A DNA stretch of 64,000 nt from Alphaproteobacteria bacterium (GTDB lineage Bacteria; Pseudomonadota; Alphaproteobacteria; Micropepsales; Micropepsaceae). The first letter of the stretch is position 1. Every line of letters starts with the position of its first letter. Location: positions 1 through 64,000 of the forward strand of contig JAGWJY010000004.1 of the NCBI GenBank assembly GCA_028865545.1, written 5' to 3'. The notes beneath the pieces were generated by a model. The model saw only the letters and a list, made by a program, of their open reading frames with translations, had not been told where the DNA came from and did no database searches. Both the position numbers and the translations under genes were made by a program. Positions 1-10,207 of the stretch are shown in pieces.

Positions 1-781
1 AATCGACTTCGCAGTTGGAGTAGCGCAGCTGGTCCGGCAACCCCGATCTGTAACGCGTACGCGTATCGCCCGCGCGGATTAGACTGCCCCGCAGCACGCT
101 GAAGTCCTTCGGCGCCGCAAGCAATCCCGTCCTGATTTCCGTGGCGACGACCTTTGCCGTCGCCAGCTTCTCGCCCGGAGTGAGCCCACGCGAGAACATC
201 GCATAGTGCGGGTTCTGAACGATATCCTTGCGCACCGAGTACGCGATGCCGGTTTCCTGCTGCTGTGTGCCGTCCGCCGTTTTCACGAACGGCGTCGCGA
301 CCACGCGCTCCGTTGGCGATCGGCGCCATGTGTAGGTGACCGCCCCCGTCTTGTTGTTCAACGCTCCCATGGTCAGGTAACCGGGCGTCGGCCCGAGAGT
401 GCCGAGTGTGCTTGCGGCCATATCCGATGCTGCAGCGATCGTGGTTCCGGGCGGAAGCGGAACCACGAAGAAGCACTCCCAATACTCGTGGTCTTGCGGT
501 GTCGCCAGCGAGTGATCGATCCTGCCCTGCGGGATGTTCGGGTTCGTAACCGCGTACTCGTCATAGAACTGGTCGTCGTGGGTTTTCCGCCCCCGCAGCG
601 ACGCGAAGTCTGACGGCATCGCTTCGACCGCAATCTTCAGTATATGCGCGATGCCAGTGGGTGGTGACGATGATTGCGCGAACGCCGGAACGGCGAGCAT
701 ACCCAACAGGGCAATGGCCGTGCCGCCCAACGTTTTCCTCAATGTCCTGCTTCCCTGTGGTCCGAACAGCCCTACGACCAT
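1..781 (-). CDS. Secreted hypothetical protein, C-terminus cut by window edge
   Basis: This open frame is not in the ORF track because its stop lies outside the window. It reads from an ATG at 781 to the window edge, about 260 residues. Residues about 14-36 (LRKTLGGTAIALLGMLAVPAFA followed by QS) form a signal peptide with an AxA cleavage site, so the product should be exported. The rest has a patterned, globular composition and runs without stops over 780 bases, while the listed ORFs on both strands here look like shadows. An alternative start is the TTG at 742, which would give a more typical signal peptide length. I do not recognise the family; no catalytic motif is evident. Confidence 0.7.
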   Translation of the reverse strand, partial: MVVGLFGPQGSRTLRKTLGGTAIALLGMLAVPAFAQSSSPPTGIAHILKIAVEAMPSDFASLRGRKTHDDQFYDEYAVTNPNIPQGRIDHSLATPQDHEYWECFFVVPLPPGTTIAAASDMAASTLGTLGPTPGYLTMGALNNKTGAVTYTWRRSPTERVVATPFVKTADGTQQQETGIAYSVRKDIVQNPHYAMFSRGLTPGEKLATAKVVATEIRTGLLAAPKDFSVLRGSLIRAGDTRTRYRSGLPDQLRYSNCEVD

Positions 782-874
782 ATCCCTGCCACCCCACGAC
801 CCCTTATGTGCTTAGACTGGCACAGAATTCAGCTGCGAACCAGGAGCAGAAACGGGACTCGTGTGGGGCCAGCG

Positions 875-905
875 TTCAAAGGAACCGTTACGCTTCAAAG
901 GTACC
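875..905. repeat. Short imperfect direct repeat
   Basis: TTCAAAGGAACC (875-886) and TTCAAAGGTACC (894-905) match at 11 of 12 positions with a 19-base period. They lie about 95-125 bases upstream of the secreted protein start at 781. Two half-sites on nearly the same helix face are compatible with a regulator binding site, but no known regulator is implied. Confidence 0.35.
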
Positions 906-1110
906 TTGTATAGCCCCACCTTGAGCTAAGTGTTTGGCGTTTCGGGAATTGTGGTCCCATTCTCGACCGCACCAGTCTGCACTCGCAAAGCGAGAGAAGA
1001 CTGCCCGCCGCAGCTCAATGGGCGAAGGCGGACTATTTCCGCGAGCTGCGCCTGGCAAGCCACTCTTCGCTGCGAGTCGTCCGCGGAATCTTTCGTCCGT
1101 GATTGGCTTT

Positions 1111-1144
1111 TTGACATTTCCGCCGTGCGTCACGTCAACTTGAC
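1111..1144 (+). promoter_or_regulatory. Candidate promoter/operator upstream of isovaleryl-CoA dehydrogenase
   Basis: A consensus-like -35 hexamer TTGACA is at 1111-1116. A perfect 11-base palindrome GTCAACTTGAC is at 1134-1144, where a -10 element would sit. The ivd start is 50 bases further on. Leucine and isovalerate degradation genes in proteobacteria are often controlled by the MerR-type LiuR, which binds a dyad; calling this palindrome a LiuR site is inference only. Confidence 0.3.
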
Positions 1145-1194
1145 CATGCAAAAGCGGGCTGGGCTGTGGCCGCCATTCTTCGTAGAATGATTCC

Positions 1195-2367
1195 ATGATC
1201 CCCAATTCCATCCCGTCCCTCGATCACTGGCTTGGCGATACCGCGGACATGCTGCGCGACACGGTGCGCAGCTTCGTCGGCGACAGGATCTCGCCCATCG
1301 CCGACGAGATCGACAAGACGAACGAGTTCCCACGCTATCTGTGGCCCGAGATGGGCGCGCTCGGCCTGCACGGCATCACCGTCGAGGAAGAATATGGCGG
1401 CTCGGGGCTCGGCTATCTTGAGCATGTGATCGCCATCGAAGAGGTCAGCCGGGGTTCTGCCGCCGTCGGTCTTTCCTACGGCGCGCATTCCAACCTCTGT
1501 ATCAATCAGATCCGACGCAACGGCAGTGAAGAACAGAAGCGGCGCTATCTGCCGGGCCTGATCTCCGGCGAGCATGTGGGCGCCTTGGCCATGAGTGAGC
1601 CAGAGGCGGGCTCGGACGTGATCTCAATGAAGCTGCGCGCTGAGAAGCACGGCGACCGCTATATTCTCAATGGCACCAAGATGTGGATCACCAACTTCAA
1701 GCATGCGGACACGCTGGTGGTCTACGCCAAAACCGATCCCGGCGCCGGATCGCAGGGCATCACGGCCTTCATTGTCGAACGCGGCTTCAAGGGATTCTCG
1801 ACGACAGAGAAACTCGACAAGCTCGGCATGCGCGGCTCCGACACCGGCGAACTGGTGTTCAACGATTGCGAAGTGCCGGAGGAGAACGTGCTGGGCGGGT
1901 TGGGCCGTGGTGTCAAGGTGCTGATGAGCGGCCTCGACTACGAGCGCGTGGTGCTGGCCGCGGGACCGCTCGGTATCATGCAGGCATGCCTGGATATCGT
2001 CATTCCCTATGTCCACGACCGCAAGCAGTTCGGCGTGCCGATCGGCTCCTTCCAGCTGATGCAGGGCAAGATCGCCGACATGTATGTGGCGCTGTCGGCG
2101 GCGCGCTCCTATGTCTACACGGTGGCGCGGGCCTGCGATCAGCACAAGAACACGCGCAAGGACGCGGCCGGCGCGATCCTCTACGCGGCGGAGAAGGCGA
2201 CATGGATGGCACTGCAGGCGATCCAGTGCCTCGGCGGCAACGGTTACATTAACGATTTTCCGACGGGACGGTTGCTGCGCGACGCCAAGCTCTACGAGAT
2301 CGGCGCTGGCACCAGCGAAATCCGTCGCTGGCTGATCGGGCGGGAGTTGTTCGAGGAGACGGCCTAG
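1195..2367 (+). CDS. ivd: Isovaleryl-CoA dehydrogenase
   Basis: The 390-residue protein has the full acyl-CoA dehydrogenase layout: an N-terminal helical domain, a central beta domain ([11 protein letters not shown] near 131-141, MWITN near 163) and a C-terminal helical domain ending in [13 protein letters not shown]. The catalytic glutamate sits at about residue 250 in [11 protein letters not shown], the position used by isovaleryl-CoA dehydrogenases rather than the C-terminal position of short- and medium-chain enzymes. It would oxidise isovaleryl-CoA to 3-methylcrotonyl-CoA using FAD and pass electrons to ETF, in line with ETF-QO at 61.6 kb and the methylcrotonyl-CoA carboxylase genes downstream. 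It overlaps the convergent gene at 2364 by four bases. Confidence 0.93.
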   Translation: MIPNSIPSLDHWLGDTADMLRDTVRSFVGDRISPIADEIDKTNEFPRYLWPEMGALGLHGITVEEEYGGSGLGYLEHVIAIEEVSRGSAAVGLSYGAHSNLCINQIRRNGSEEQKRRYLPGLISGEHVGALAMSEPEAGSDVISMKLRAEKHGDRYILNGTKMWITNFKHADTLVVYAKTDPGAGSQGITAFIVERGFKGFSTTEKLDKLGMRGSDTGELVFNDCEVPEENVLGGLGRGVKVLMSGLDYERVVLAAGPLGIMQACLDIVIPYVHDRKQFGVPIGSFQLMQGKIADMYVALSAARSYVYTVARACDQHKNTRKDAAGAILYAAEKATWMALQAIQCLGGNGYINDFPTGRLLRDAKLYEIGAGTSEIRRWLIGRELFEETA

Positions 2368-3149
2368 TCGCCGCTCTTCATGTCCGCCTTGATCAGGTCG
2401 CTTTCGTAGATCACGCCGATCGGCTTGCGGTTGCGCTTGTCCTTGAACACGGCGAAGCCGCGGAACAGGCCCTCTGAGGTCTTCTTCAGAGCGGCGGAAA
2501 TGGTGTCGCTGTCGAAGATTTTCTCGTCGATTGAAAGGCCGTTGATCTCGCGCAGGTCTATGCTCTTCTCCCGCGGGTTGGCGAGGACGTCGCTGATGTA
2601 TTTCACGATGAGCGTTTCGGCGCCGTTGCCGACTAGGCGCGAACGCGCATAGGCCGCCGGCATGTAGCCGACATATTCGTCGTGCTCGTTGACCAGCAGA
2701 ATGTGGACGAAGTTCTCGAAGTCCTTGAGCGCCACGAACAAGCGCTTGATCAGGACCGGATTGAACACCGCCTTGCCCGACGACTTTTTGATCGTGACGA
2801 AGATGTCCTTCTTCGTGTACGAGGCCGGATTGCGCACGACGTCGAGTTCTTCAATAACGGAATCGGGCCGCAGCACGATGCGCGCACCGCTGGTCGGGAA
2901 GTGTGCAAAGTCCTCCTTGCCGAGATCGCTGAGGCGCCTGGTAGCTGGCTCCTTCTTCTTTTCCGGCTTGGCGAGGGCTCCGAAGGTGAGCAGCGCGATG
3001 GACGATCCGAAGACAACCACGGCTGCTGCGACCATCACCGAAGCTGGCGTTAGGGAAACTCCGGCATAGGGCGCCGCCACGTAAGCTCCGCCCAAGACCA
3101 GCCCGGCGCCGGCCCCAACCAAGGCCGCAATCAACGCCCTATTCGTCAT
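2364..3149 (-). CDS. Two-TM membrane protein with CBS-like C-terminal part
   Basis: The 261-residue product begins with two hydrophobic segments (about residues 5-30 and 36-60) followed by a basic linker PEKKKEP, so most of the protein should face the cytoplasm. The C-terminal 160 residues contain patterns such as [17 protein letters not shown] and GVIYESDLI that resemble CBS-domain strands, suggesting a sensory or regulatory domain; I cannot confirm the family by eye. The gene converges on ivd and shares a CTAG with it at 2364-2367, so both stop codons use the same bases. Function is unknown. Confidence 0.75.
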   Translation of the reverse strand: MTNRALIAALVGAGAGLVLGGAYVAAPYAGVSLTPASVMVAAAVVVFGSSIALLTFGALAKPEKKKEPATRRLSDLGKEDFAHFPTSGARIVLRPDSVIEELDVVRNPASYTKKDIFVTIKKSSGKAVFNPVLIKRLFVALKDFENFVHILLVNEHDEYVGYMPAAYARSRLVGNGAETLIVKYISDVLANPREKSIDLREINGLSIDEKIFDSDTISAALKKTSEGLFRGFAVFKDKRNRKPIGVIYESDLIKADMKSGD

Positions 3150-3291
3150 CTCCCGTACAACCCACCCGCCGATAGCCCTACCGTTAGATTAATGATAACC
3201 CAGGGAAGCGGTTTGGGCCACGGGCAAAGTGGCCACAGAAGGCGGTCTGCGTTAAGCAAGAGCCGGAATCTGTAAGAAAAAGAACGGCAAA

Positions 3292-4473
3292 ATGGCAGCA
3301 AGCGACATTGTGATTCTTTCCGCGGCCCGCACGCCTATTGGCGGGTTTCAGGGTGACTTGGCGACACGCACCGCGCCGGAGCTCGGCGCGGTGGCAATCA
3401 CGGCGGCCGTAGCGCGCGCTAGCATCGAGCCCGAAATTATCGGCGAGGCCGTCATGGGATGTGTGCTGCCCGCCGGCGTGGGACAGGCGCCGGCGCGTCA
3501 GGCAGCGCGCTTTGCCGGATTGCCGGATCGCGTTTCGGCGACGACGGTCAACAAGGTCTGCGGCTCAGGCATGAAGGCGATCATGATCGCCGCCGATCAA
3601 CTGGCGCTGGGACGTACCGAGTTCGCCGTCGCGGGCGGCATGGAGAGCATGTCGAACGCACCCTATCTGCTGCCCAAAGCGCGTGGCGGCTATCGTCTCG
3701 GACATGGCGAGGTGAAGGACCACATGTTCCTCGATGGACTGGAAGACGCCTATGAGCACCGCCTGATGGGCACCTATGCCGAAGATGCGGCACGACACTA
3801 TCAATTCACGCGCGAGCAGCAGGACGCCTATGCGACGGAATCCCTGATGCGGGCGCGGAAGGCGCAATCGAGCGAGGCATTCGCCGACGAGATCGCCGCC
3901 GTGAAGATTGCCATACGAGGCGGGGCGGTGGAGATCACCGTCGACGAGCAGCCGCGCAAGGCCGATCCGGCGAAGATCCCGGCACTCAAGCCGGCTTTTT
4001 CCAAGGACGGCACGGTGACCGCTGCGAATTCTTCGTCGATCTCTGACGGCGCGGCGGCTCTGGTGCTGACGCGCGCCGACGTTGCAGAGAAACGCGGTTT
4101 GCGGCCGTTGGCGCGCATCGTGGCGCAGGCGAGCTTCGCGCATGAGCCGCGTTGGTTCACCACGGCCCCGGTCGGCGCCATCAAGAAGGTACTGATGCTG
4201 GCCAAGTGGAAGACGGAAGAGGTGGATCTGTTCGAGATCAATGAAGCCTTCGCCAATGTGGCGATGATCGCCATGCGCGATTTGGCGCTGCCGCACGAGA
4301 AGGTCAACGTCAACGGCGGCGCCTGCGCGCTGGGCCACCCCATCGGCGCCTCGGGCGCACGTATCATGGCGACGTTGATTTACGCGCTGCTGCGGCGCGG
4401 GCAGAAGCGCGGCGTCGCCTCGCTGTGTATCGGCGGCGGCGAAGCGACGGCGCTCGCGGTGGAGATTCTATGA
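3292..4473 (+). CDS. Acetyl-CoA C-acetyltransferase (thiolase)
   Basis: The 393-residue protein is a full-length thiolase. The acyl-accepting cysteine is C90 in NKVCGSGMKA, the histidine motif is GGACALGHPIGASGAR near 340-355, and the second cysteine is in SLCIGGGEA near the C-terminus. It condenses two acetyl-CoA or cleaves acetoacetyl-CoA. Placed among leucine degradation genes it could process the acetoacetyl unit released by that pathway; the phasin at 17 kb also makes a polyhydroxyalkanoate supply role (PhaA type) possible. The ATGA overlap at 4470-4473 couples it to the next gene. Confidence 0.9.
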   Translation: MAASDIVILSAARTPIGGFQGDLATRTAPELGAVAITAAVARASIEPEIIGEAVMGCVLPAGVGQAPARQAARFAGLPDRVSATTVNKVCGSGMKAIMIAADQLALGRTEFAVAGGMESMSNAPYLLPKARGGYRLGHGEVKDHMFLDGLEDAYEHRLMGTYAEDAARHYQFTREQQDAYATESLMRARKAQSSEAFADEIAAVKIAIRGGAVEITVDEQPRKADPAKIPALKPAFSKDGTVTAANSSSISDGAAALVLTRADVAEKRGLRPLARIVAQASFAHEPRWFTTAPVGAIKKVLMLAKWKTEEVDLFEINEAFANVAMIAMRDLALPHEKVNVNGGACALGHPIGASGARIMATLIYALLRRGQKRGVASLCIGGGEATALAVEIL

Positions 4474-4997
4474 ACCTTGCGAGCAGGCGTGACGTTCTGA
4501 TTGGCTCGGCCGCCGTGCTGTTCGCGTCTGCGGCGCGGGCCGCCGCGGCCACGAATGCCGACATCCTGTCCTGCTACATGACGATCGATCAGACGCCGAT
4601 ACGCTTCGACGACGAGTTCTCGTTTATCTCGGGGCTGGAAGCCCATCAGCCTTGCCGGGTCTATGTTCCCCTGGCGTGGGGAAATCCGCGCGGCTTTCGT
4701 CTGCAGGTCGAAGATAAAAAAGGAAAAATCACCGAGCCGGCCTTCCACCCGGCGACCGATATGCCGCCTCCGGACATGCTCGGCAAGCTGGGCAACTATC
4801 TTTTCATGGTACCCGGCGCGGTCATCGGAATGCGTACGACCGTACCGGCGAAAAGAATTTTTCCATCACGCGGAACATTTAAGCTGCATCAAATATATGT
4901 CCCCGAGCCGTCGAGAGACATTACGAGCGTCCCCTATGCACTTGTTGCGGAGAACGGACCTGTCCACATGCCGCCCAAGATCGTCACCGTCATATAA
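4470..4997 (+). CDS. Tat-signal exported protein of unknown function
   Basis: The ORF track starts at 4425, but the ATG at 4470 overlaps the thiolase stop (ATGA) and gives a 175-residue protein with a clean signal. The N-terminus SRRDVLIGSAAVLFASAARAAAA has a twin arginine before a hydrophobic stretch and an AxA-like end, so export by the Tat route is likely, implying folding in the cytoplasm. The mature part is about 150 residues, rich in beta-type patterns (CRVYVPLAWGNPRGFRLQV), with no recognised catalytic motif. Coupling to the thiolase may be only positional. Confidence 0.75.
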   Translation: MNLASRRDVLIGSAAVLFASAARAAAATNADILSCYMTIDQTPIRFDDEFSFISGLEAHQPCRVYVPLAWGNPRGFRLQVEDKKGKITEPAFHPATDMPPPDMLGKLGNYLFMVPGAVIGMRTTVPAKRIFPSRGTFKLHQIYVPEPSRDITSVPYALVAENGPVHMPPKIVTVI

Positions 4998-5024
4998 TTT
5001 CGCTATAGCCAACGGACGCTGATC

Positions 5025-6632
<1,608 letters not shown>

Positions 6633-6689
6633 TTTGGCCTGACAGCAGAAACACGTTAAGCACACACGGCCACCTGACCGCGTTCCGCC

Positions 6690-6842
6690 ATGACCCAGCT
6701 CGACCCCCATACCCGCATCTATTTCACGCCGCCGCCGTTTATGCGGGGCTTCGGTTGTGCCGGATGCTTTCTCGTCATCTTCGTCATCGGTGGCATCGTC
6801 GGCGTGCTGCTGTTCGGCTGGAAGACGTTGCTCGGCTACTAG
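6690..6842 (+). CDS. 50-residue single-TM protein
   Basis: This ORF is too short for the supplied track. It starts at ATG 6690 and ends at TAG 6840-6842. The product begins MTQLDPHTRIYFTPPPF, then has FGCAGCFLVIFVIGGIVGVLLFGW, a single glycine- and hydrophobic-rich membrane span, and ends KTLLGY. Two cysteines spaced CxxC sit at the start of the span. It lies between mccB and two further small membrane genes on the same strand. The ribosome binding site is weak, so expression is uncertain; the clean soluble-TM-tail layout is the main support. Confidence 0.55.
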   Translation: MTQLDPHTRIYFTPPPFMRGFGCAGCFLVIFVIGGIVGVLLFGWKTLLGY

Positions 6843-6969
6843 TGGTTGTAGTTCACGGCGATTTGCATCCGACCATCGCGTTTCGTCGTGGTGCTGCATT
6901 AATTTCACGGCAAAAATCGTCCAGGATGCGGCCCTAAGGGTGCCGTCCGATTAACCTTAGGGGGATGTC

Positions 6970-7311
6970 ATGGATCAGCTGATACACTACGCCAACGAGG
7001 CTTTGAGCTTCTTTCGCGAGGGCTTCGCACACGTCAACGCCATACTCGGCCTCATCATCGCACTGTTTGCAGCCTTCCAGCTCTCGAGCTGGCGCAAACT
7101 GTGGGAGATCGCGCTGGCCGCAACCCTGGTTCACGTCGTCGCCCTGGTACTCATCCCGGTAATCGACCACAACGCACCGCTGCGCTTGCCGCCGCTGGTC
7201 GATCTCAGCTTCTGGCGCGATACGCTGGCGGTCTATGTCGGTTATATCATCATAATCGCCGTCTTCTTCTTCATGCGGACGAGGTTGTTCAGGGGCGGCA
7301 GCCACCATTAG
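6970..7311 (+). CDS. Small three-TM membrane protein, paralogue A
   Basis: A 113-residue protein preceded by a strong ribosome binding site (GGGGGATGTC then ATG). It has three hydrophobic segments at about residues 24-40, 46-66 and 86-103, joined by a periplasmic or cytoplasmic loop with an aspartate and several prolines (IDHNAPLRLPPLVD). It ends in basic residues and HH. The segment order, loop with paired prolines and basic tail match the next gene, so the two look like diverged tandem copies. No known family recognised. Confidence 0.75.
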   Translation: MDQLIHYANEALSFFREGFAHVNAILGLIIALFAAFQLSSWRKLWEIALAATLVHVVALVLIPVIDHNAPLRLPPLVDLSFWRDTLAVYVGYIIIIAVFFFMRTRLFRGGSHH

Positions 7312-7412
7312 AGCGGCGCGCCTAAGTTTTAGGCAGCGTTGGCGATAGAAGTTTGTGTGCGAATATCGTACACTCCGCGACCATTTCAGAGAGTGGCGGG
7401 TGGGGGAGTAAC

Positions 7413-7742
7413 ATGGACGTCATTACGAGTTTTCACGCCTATTTCAGAGAATTCCTGCATGGCATGGATCACTACCATCTGATCCAGGCGGCAATCATCG
7501 CGCTGTTTTTCGGCATGGCGACGGCGAGCATTACCGGCTTGTTCATCGTGCCGGTGGTGGCGGCGCTGGTTTACATCGGAGCGGACACGATCATACCGCC
7601 GCTGGTGCATCACACTCCGATCGTGATGCCGGCGATGAATACAGCGCTGCTCAAAGAGGGCGTCGCGCTCTACATCATCATGCTGATTGCGATGGCCGTC
7701 GTGTTCACGATCAAGAAAGTGATCCTGAACATCCGCCGCTAG
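7413..7742 (+). CDS. Small three-TM membrane protein, paralogue B
   Basis: The track starts at 7353; I chose ATG 7413 because GGGGGAG lies just upstream and it removes a polar extension. The 109-residue product has three hydrophobic spans (about 25-40, 41-60 and 84-101), a central loop TIIPPLVHHTPIVMP and a basic end IKKVILNIRR. Overall layout and loop position parallel the preceding gene. The TAG stop is shared with the convergent BLUF gene through CTAG at 7739-7742. Function unknown; a membrane stress or envelope role is only a guess. Confidence 0.75.
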   Translation: MDVITSFHAYFREFLHGMDHYHLIQAAIIALFFGMATASITGLFIVPVVAALVYIGADTIIPPLVHHTPIVMPAMNTALLKEGVALYIIMLIAMAVVFTIKKVILNIRR

Positions 7743-8170
7743 GCGGCGAAACGGCCTGCGTGCACTTGATAAAAGCTTTTAAGGAAGATCGCGATCTCGG
7801 CGGCCTTGCCGGGCGTGATAAGATTGTTGATTGCGTCGCTGGTAATGGTGAAGACATCGGCGGTGCCGGCGGCCTCAGGCGTGAGGTGGTCGAAGCCCAT
7901 GCTCCAGTCGCCGAAAAGGCGCTGGTCGATGTGCTGCCGGATCATCGCGCGGCAATTGAAGTGACGGCTGTCCCGGCCGATGCGGGCGTAAGTTTCCTCT
8001 ACGGCCGCTTCCGGGCCTTCGAGTACCTGCAAAAAGCCTTGTTCTATATGGAGAAGCAATCCAGTCACGCCGTGGGCGCGGTTGTTACGCCGCGACGCGT
8101 CTAGTATGTCGTTGAGGTCGGCGCCGCCCATTACCGAGGTTGCTGCGCTGACATAGACAAGTTGGTGCAT
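7739..8170 (-). CDS. BLUF-domain blue-light sensor protein
   Basis: From ATG 8170 (AGGA seven bases upstream) the product is 143 residues. Residues 1-95 form a BLUF domain with all key flavin-pocket residues: Y6 (LVYVSAA), N30 (NNRAHGVTG), Q48 (GFLQVLEG), and W89/M91 (DWSMGF), aligning with Y21, N45, Q63, W104 and M106 of AppA. BLUF domains bind FAD and switch a hydrogen-bond network in blue light. The remaining 50 residues are a short helical cap with no enzymatic output domain, so it should act by protein-protein contact. It sits antisense between mccB and mccA. Confidence 0.9.
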   Translation of the reverse strand: MHQLVYVSAATSVMGGADLNDILDASRRNNRAHGVTGLLLHIEQGFLQVLEGPEAAVEETYARIGRDSRHFNCRAMIRQHIDQRLFGDWSMGFDHLTPEAAGTADVFTITSDAINNLITPGKAAEIAIFLKSFYQVHAGRFAA

Positions 8171-8320
8171 GGGAGATCCTCGCGAAGCCCAGGAGCCTCT
8201 CAAAACCGGCTTAAATCTATGTAAAAAACTACCGCTGTTTTTCTGGTTAATCCGAAGCGGCGAGACCGGAATCGGCTGCGGAGAAATCAGGGCATAACAA
8301 GGCAGTAGCTAGCGCTCGGA

Positions 8321-10207
8321 ATGTTCCAGAAGATCCTGATTGCCAACAGAGGCGAGATCGCCTGCCGGATCATGCGCACCGCGCGCGTGATGGGGATCGG
8401 CACGGTCGCGGTATATTCCGACGCGGATGCCGATAGCGCGCACGTCGCCGCGGCCGACGACGCGGTGCGGATCGGGCCGGCGCCGGCCCGCGAAAGTTAT
8501 CTGAGAGTCGACGCCATCCTGGCCGCGGCCAAGGCCACCGGTGCCGAGGCCATCCACCCCGGTTACGGTTTTCTCTCGGAGAATGCGGATTTTGCCGACG
8601 CCTGTGCGGTCGCCGGCATCGTGTTCATCGGTCCGCCCGCGGATGCCATCCGCGCCATGGGGTTGAAGGACCGCGCCAAGGCGCTGATGGAGAAGGCCGG
8701 CGTGCCGGTGGTGCCCGGCTATCACGGCGCCGACCAGACCGGGCTGAAGGGCAAGGCGGGGAAGATCGGCTATCCGGTGCTGATCAAGGCGGCAGCCGGC
8801 GGCGGCGGCAAGGGCATGCGACGGGTCGATGTTGCGGAGGATTTCGAGGCGGCGCTCGAAAGTGCCCAACGCGAGGCAAAGTCGGCCTTCGGCGACGACC
8901 GCGTGCTGATCGAGAAATATGTTTCGCAGCCGCGGCATGTGGAAGTGCAGGTGTTCGCGGACCAGCATGGTCATGTGCTGCATCTGCTGGAGCGCGACTG
9001 TTCTCTGCAGCGCCGTCACCAGAAAGTGATCGAAGAGGCGCCGGCGCCGGGGATGACCGAAGCGATGCGCGCGCAGATCGGCGCCATCGCCGTAAAGGCG
9101 GCACAGGCGGTGGGTTATGTCGGCGCAGGTACGGTGGAGTTCATCGCCGATGCCTCGAAAGGCCTGCGTCCCGACCGTATCTGGTTCATGGAAATGAACA
9201 CGCGGCTGCAGGTCGAGCATCCCGTGACCGAAGCGGTCACCGGCATCGATCTGGTCGAATGGCAGCTGCGGGTGGCTTCCGGCGAGGCGCTGTTCAAGCG
9301 ACAGAACGATATCCGCCCGAAGGGGCATGCCGTCGAGGTGCGGCTTTACGCGGAGGATCCGCCGAGCGGCTTCCTGCCGTCCACCGGCACGCTGGAGCGG
9401 CTGGTGCTGCCGGACAGCGTGCGTGTCGATGCCGGTGTGCGCGAAGGCGACGCAGTGACGGCGTTCTACGATCCGATGATCGCCAAAGTAATCGCGCATG
9501 ACGCGACACGTGCGGGCGCCATCGCCAAGCTCGCGGGCGCACTGACAAAAGTCGAAATTGCCGGCCTGCGCACCAACAATGCCTTTCTCGTCCGTACGCT
9601 GCGCCATCCCGATTTCATTTCGGGTGATATCGATACCGGTTTCATTCCGCGCCATATCGAGGAGCTGGCGCCGCAGACGCCGCCGTCCGACGACGTCCTT
9701 GCCGCCGCCGCGCGTTATGTCCTGGGCAAAACGTCGGCGGATACAGACGCCGATCCCTGGAGCAATGCGGATTCCTTCCGTCTGGCCGGCCCCGCACGAC
9801 AGGTCATGGATTTCGTCGTCGACGGCAAGCATCGCCGCGTCGCCATACCGGCGCCGTCGGCGAAATTCACAACGCAGGTGCTGAGACTTGCAAACGGTGA
9901 TCTTGCGGCGATGGACAAGGGCGAGACGTTCGTGCTCCATCTCCACGATCCGCTGCATGACGTGGACACGGAGGGCGAGGGCGCCGACCGCATCCTGGCG
10001 CCGATGCCCGGCAAGATCATCCAGGTCCATGTCCAGGCGGGGCAGGCCGTACGCCGCGGCGATCCGCTGGTTATCCTGGAAGCGATGAAGATGGAGCACA
10101 CCTTGTCGGCGCCGCGCGACACCACAGTCGAAACCGTCGACGCCGTGCTGGGCGACCAGATTACCGAAGGCGCCGTGCTGGTGCGTTTCGCGGGAGAGGC
10201 ACCTTGA
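8321..10207 (+). CDS. mccA: Methylcrotonyl-CoA carboxylase, biotin (alpha) subunit
   Basis: The 628-residue protein has the biotin carboxylase N-terminal domain (FQKILIANRGEIACR), the ATP-grasp domain with a glycine-rich loop (AAAGGGGKGMR) and EMNTRLQVEHPVTE, a biotin carboxylase C-terminal domain, and a C-terminal biotinyl domain with EAMKMEH; the biotinylated lysine is about residue 590. It carboxylates biotin using ATP and bicarbonate and pairs with the beta subunit at 5.0 kb in leucine degradation. It overlaps the next gene by ATGA, suggesting one transcript. Confidence 0.93.
   Translation: MFQKILIANRGEIACRIMRTARVMGIGTVAVYSDADADSAHVAAADDAVRIGPAPARESYLRVDAILAAAKATGAEAIHPGYGFLSENADFADACAVAGIVFIGPPADAIRAMGLKDRAKALMEKAGVPVVPGYHGADQTGLKGKAGKIGYPVLIKAAAGGGGKGMRRVDVAEDFEAALESAQREAKSAFGDDRVLIEKYVSQPRHVEVQVFADQHGHVLHLLERDCSLQRRHQKVIEEAPAPGMTEAMRAQIGAIAVKAAQAVGYVGAGTVEFIADASKGLRPDRIWFMEMNTRLQVEHPVTEAVTGIDLVEWQLRVASGEALFKRQNDIRPKGHAVEVRLYAEDPPSGFLPSTGTLERLVLPDSVRVDAGVREGDAVTAFYDPMIAKVIAHDATRAGAIAKLAGALTKVEIAGLRTNNAFLVRTLRHPDFISGDIDTGFIPRHIEELAPQTPPSDDVLAAAARYVLGKTSADTDADPWSNADSFRLAGPARQVMDFVVDGKHRRVAIPAPSAKFTTQVLRLANGDLAAMDKGETFVLHLHDPLHDVDTEGEGADRILAPMPGKIIQVHVQAGQAVRRGDPLVILEAMKMEHTLSAPRDTTVETVDAVLGDQITEGAVLVRFAGEAP

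Larger units (their letters stand above)
782..1194. other. Intergenic region, divergent regulatory space
   Basis: About 410 bases separate the secreted protein gene (minus) from the acyl-CoA dehydrogenase gene (plus). The ORFs in the track here (888-1211 minus, 930-1190 plus) have no recognisable motif and no good ribosome binding site, so I do not call a gene. The region holds a direct repeat near 875-905 and a TTGACA plus palindrome near 1111-1144, both listed separately. Confidence 0.6.

Noticed and set aside
888-1211. 107-residue minus-strand ORF in the first intergenic region
   Set aside because: It overlaps the ivd start, has no recognisable family and no convincing ribosome binding site.
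3180-3200. CtrA-like TTAG-N7-ATAA before the thiolase gene
   Set aside because: Two mismatches to the consensus; likely chance in an AT-richer spot.
8309-10099. 596-residue minus-strand ORF opposite mccA
   Set aside because: Shadow of the biotin carboxylase gene; His- and Arg-rich composition without any domain.
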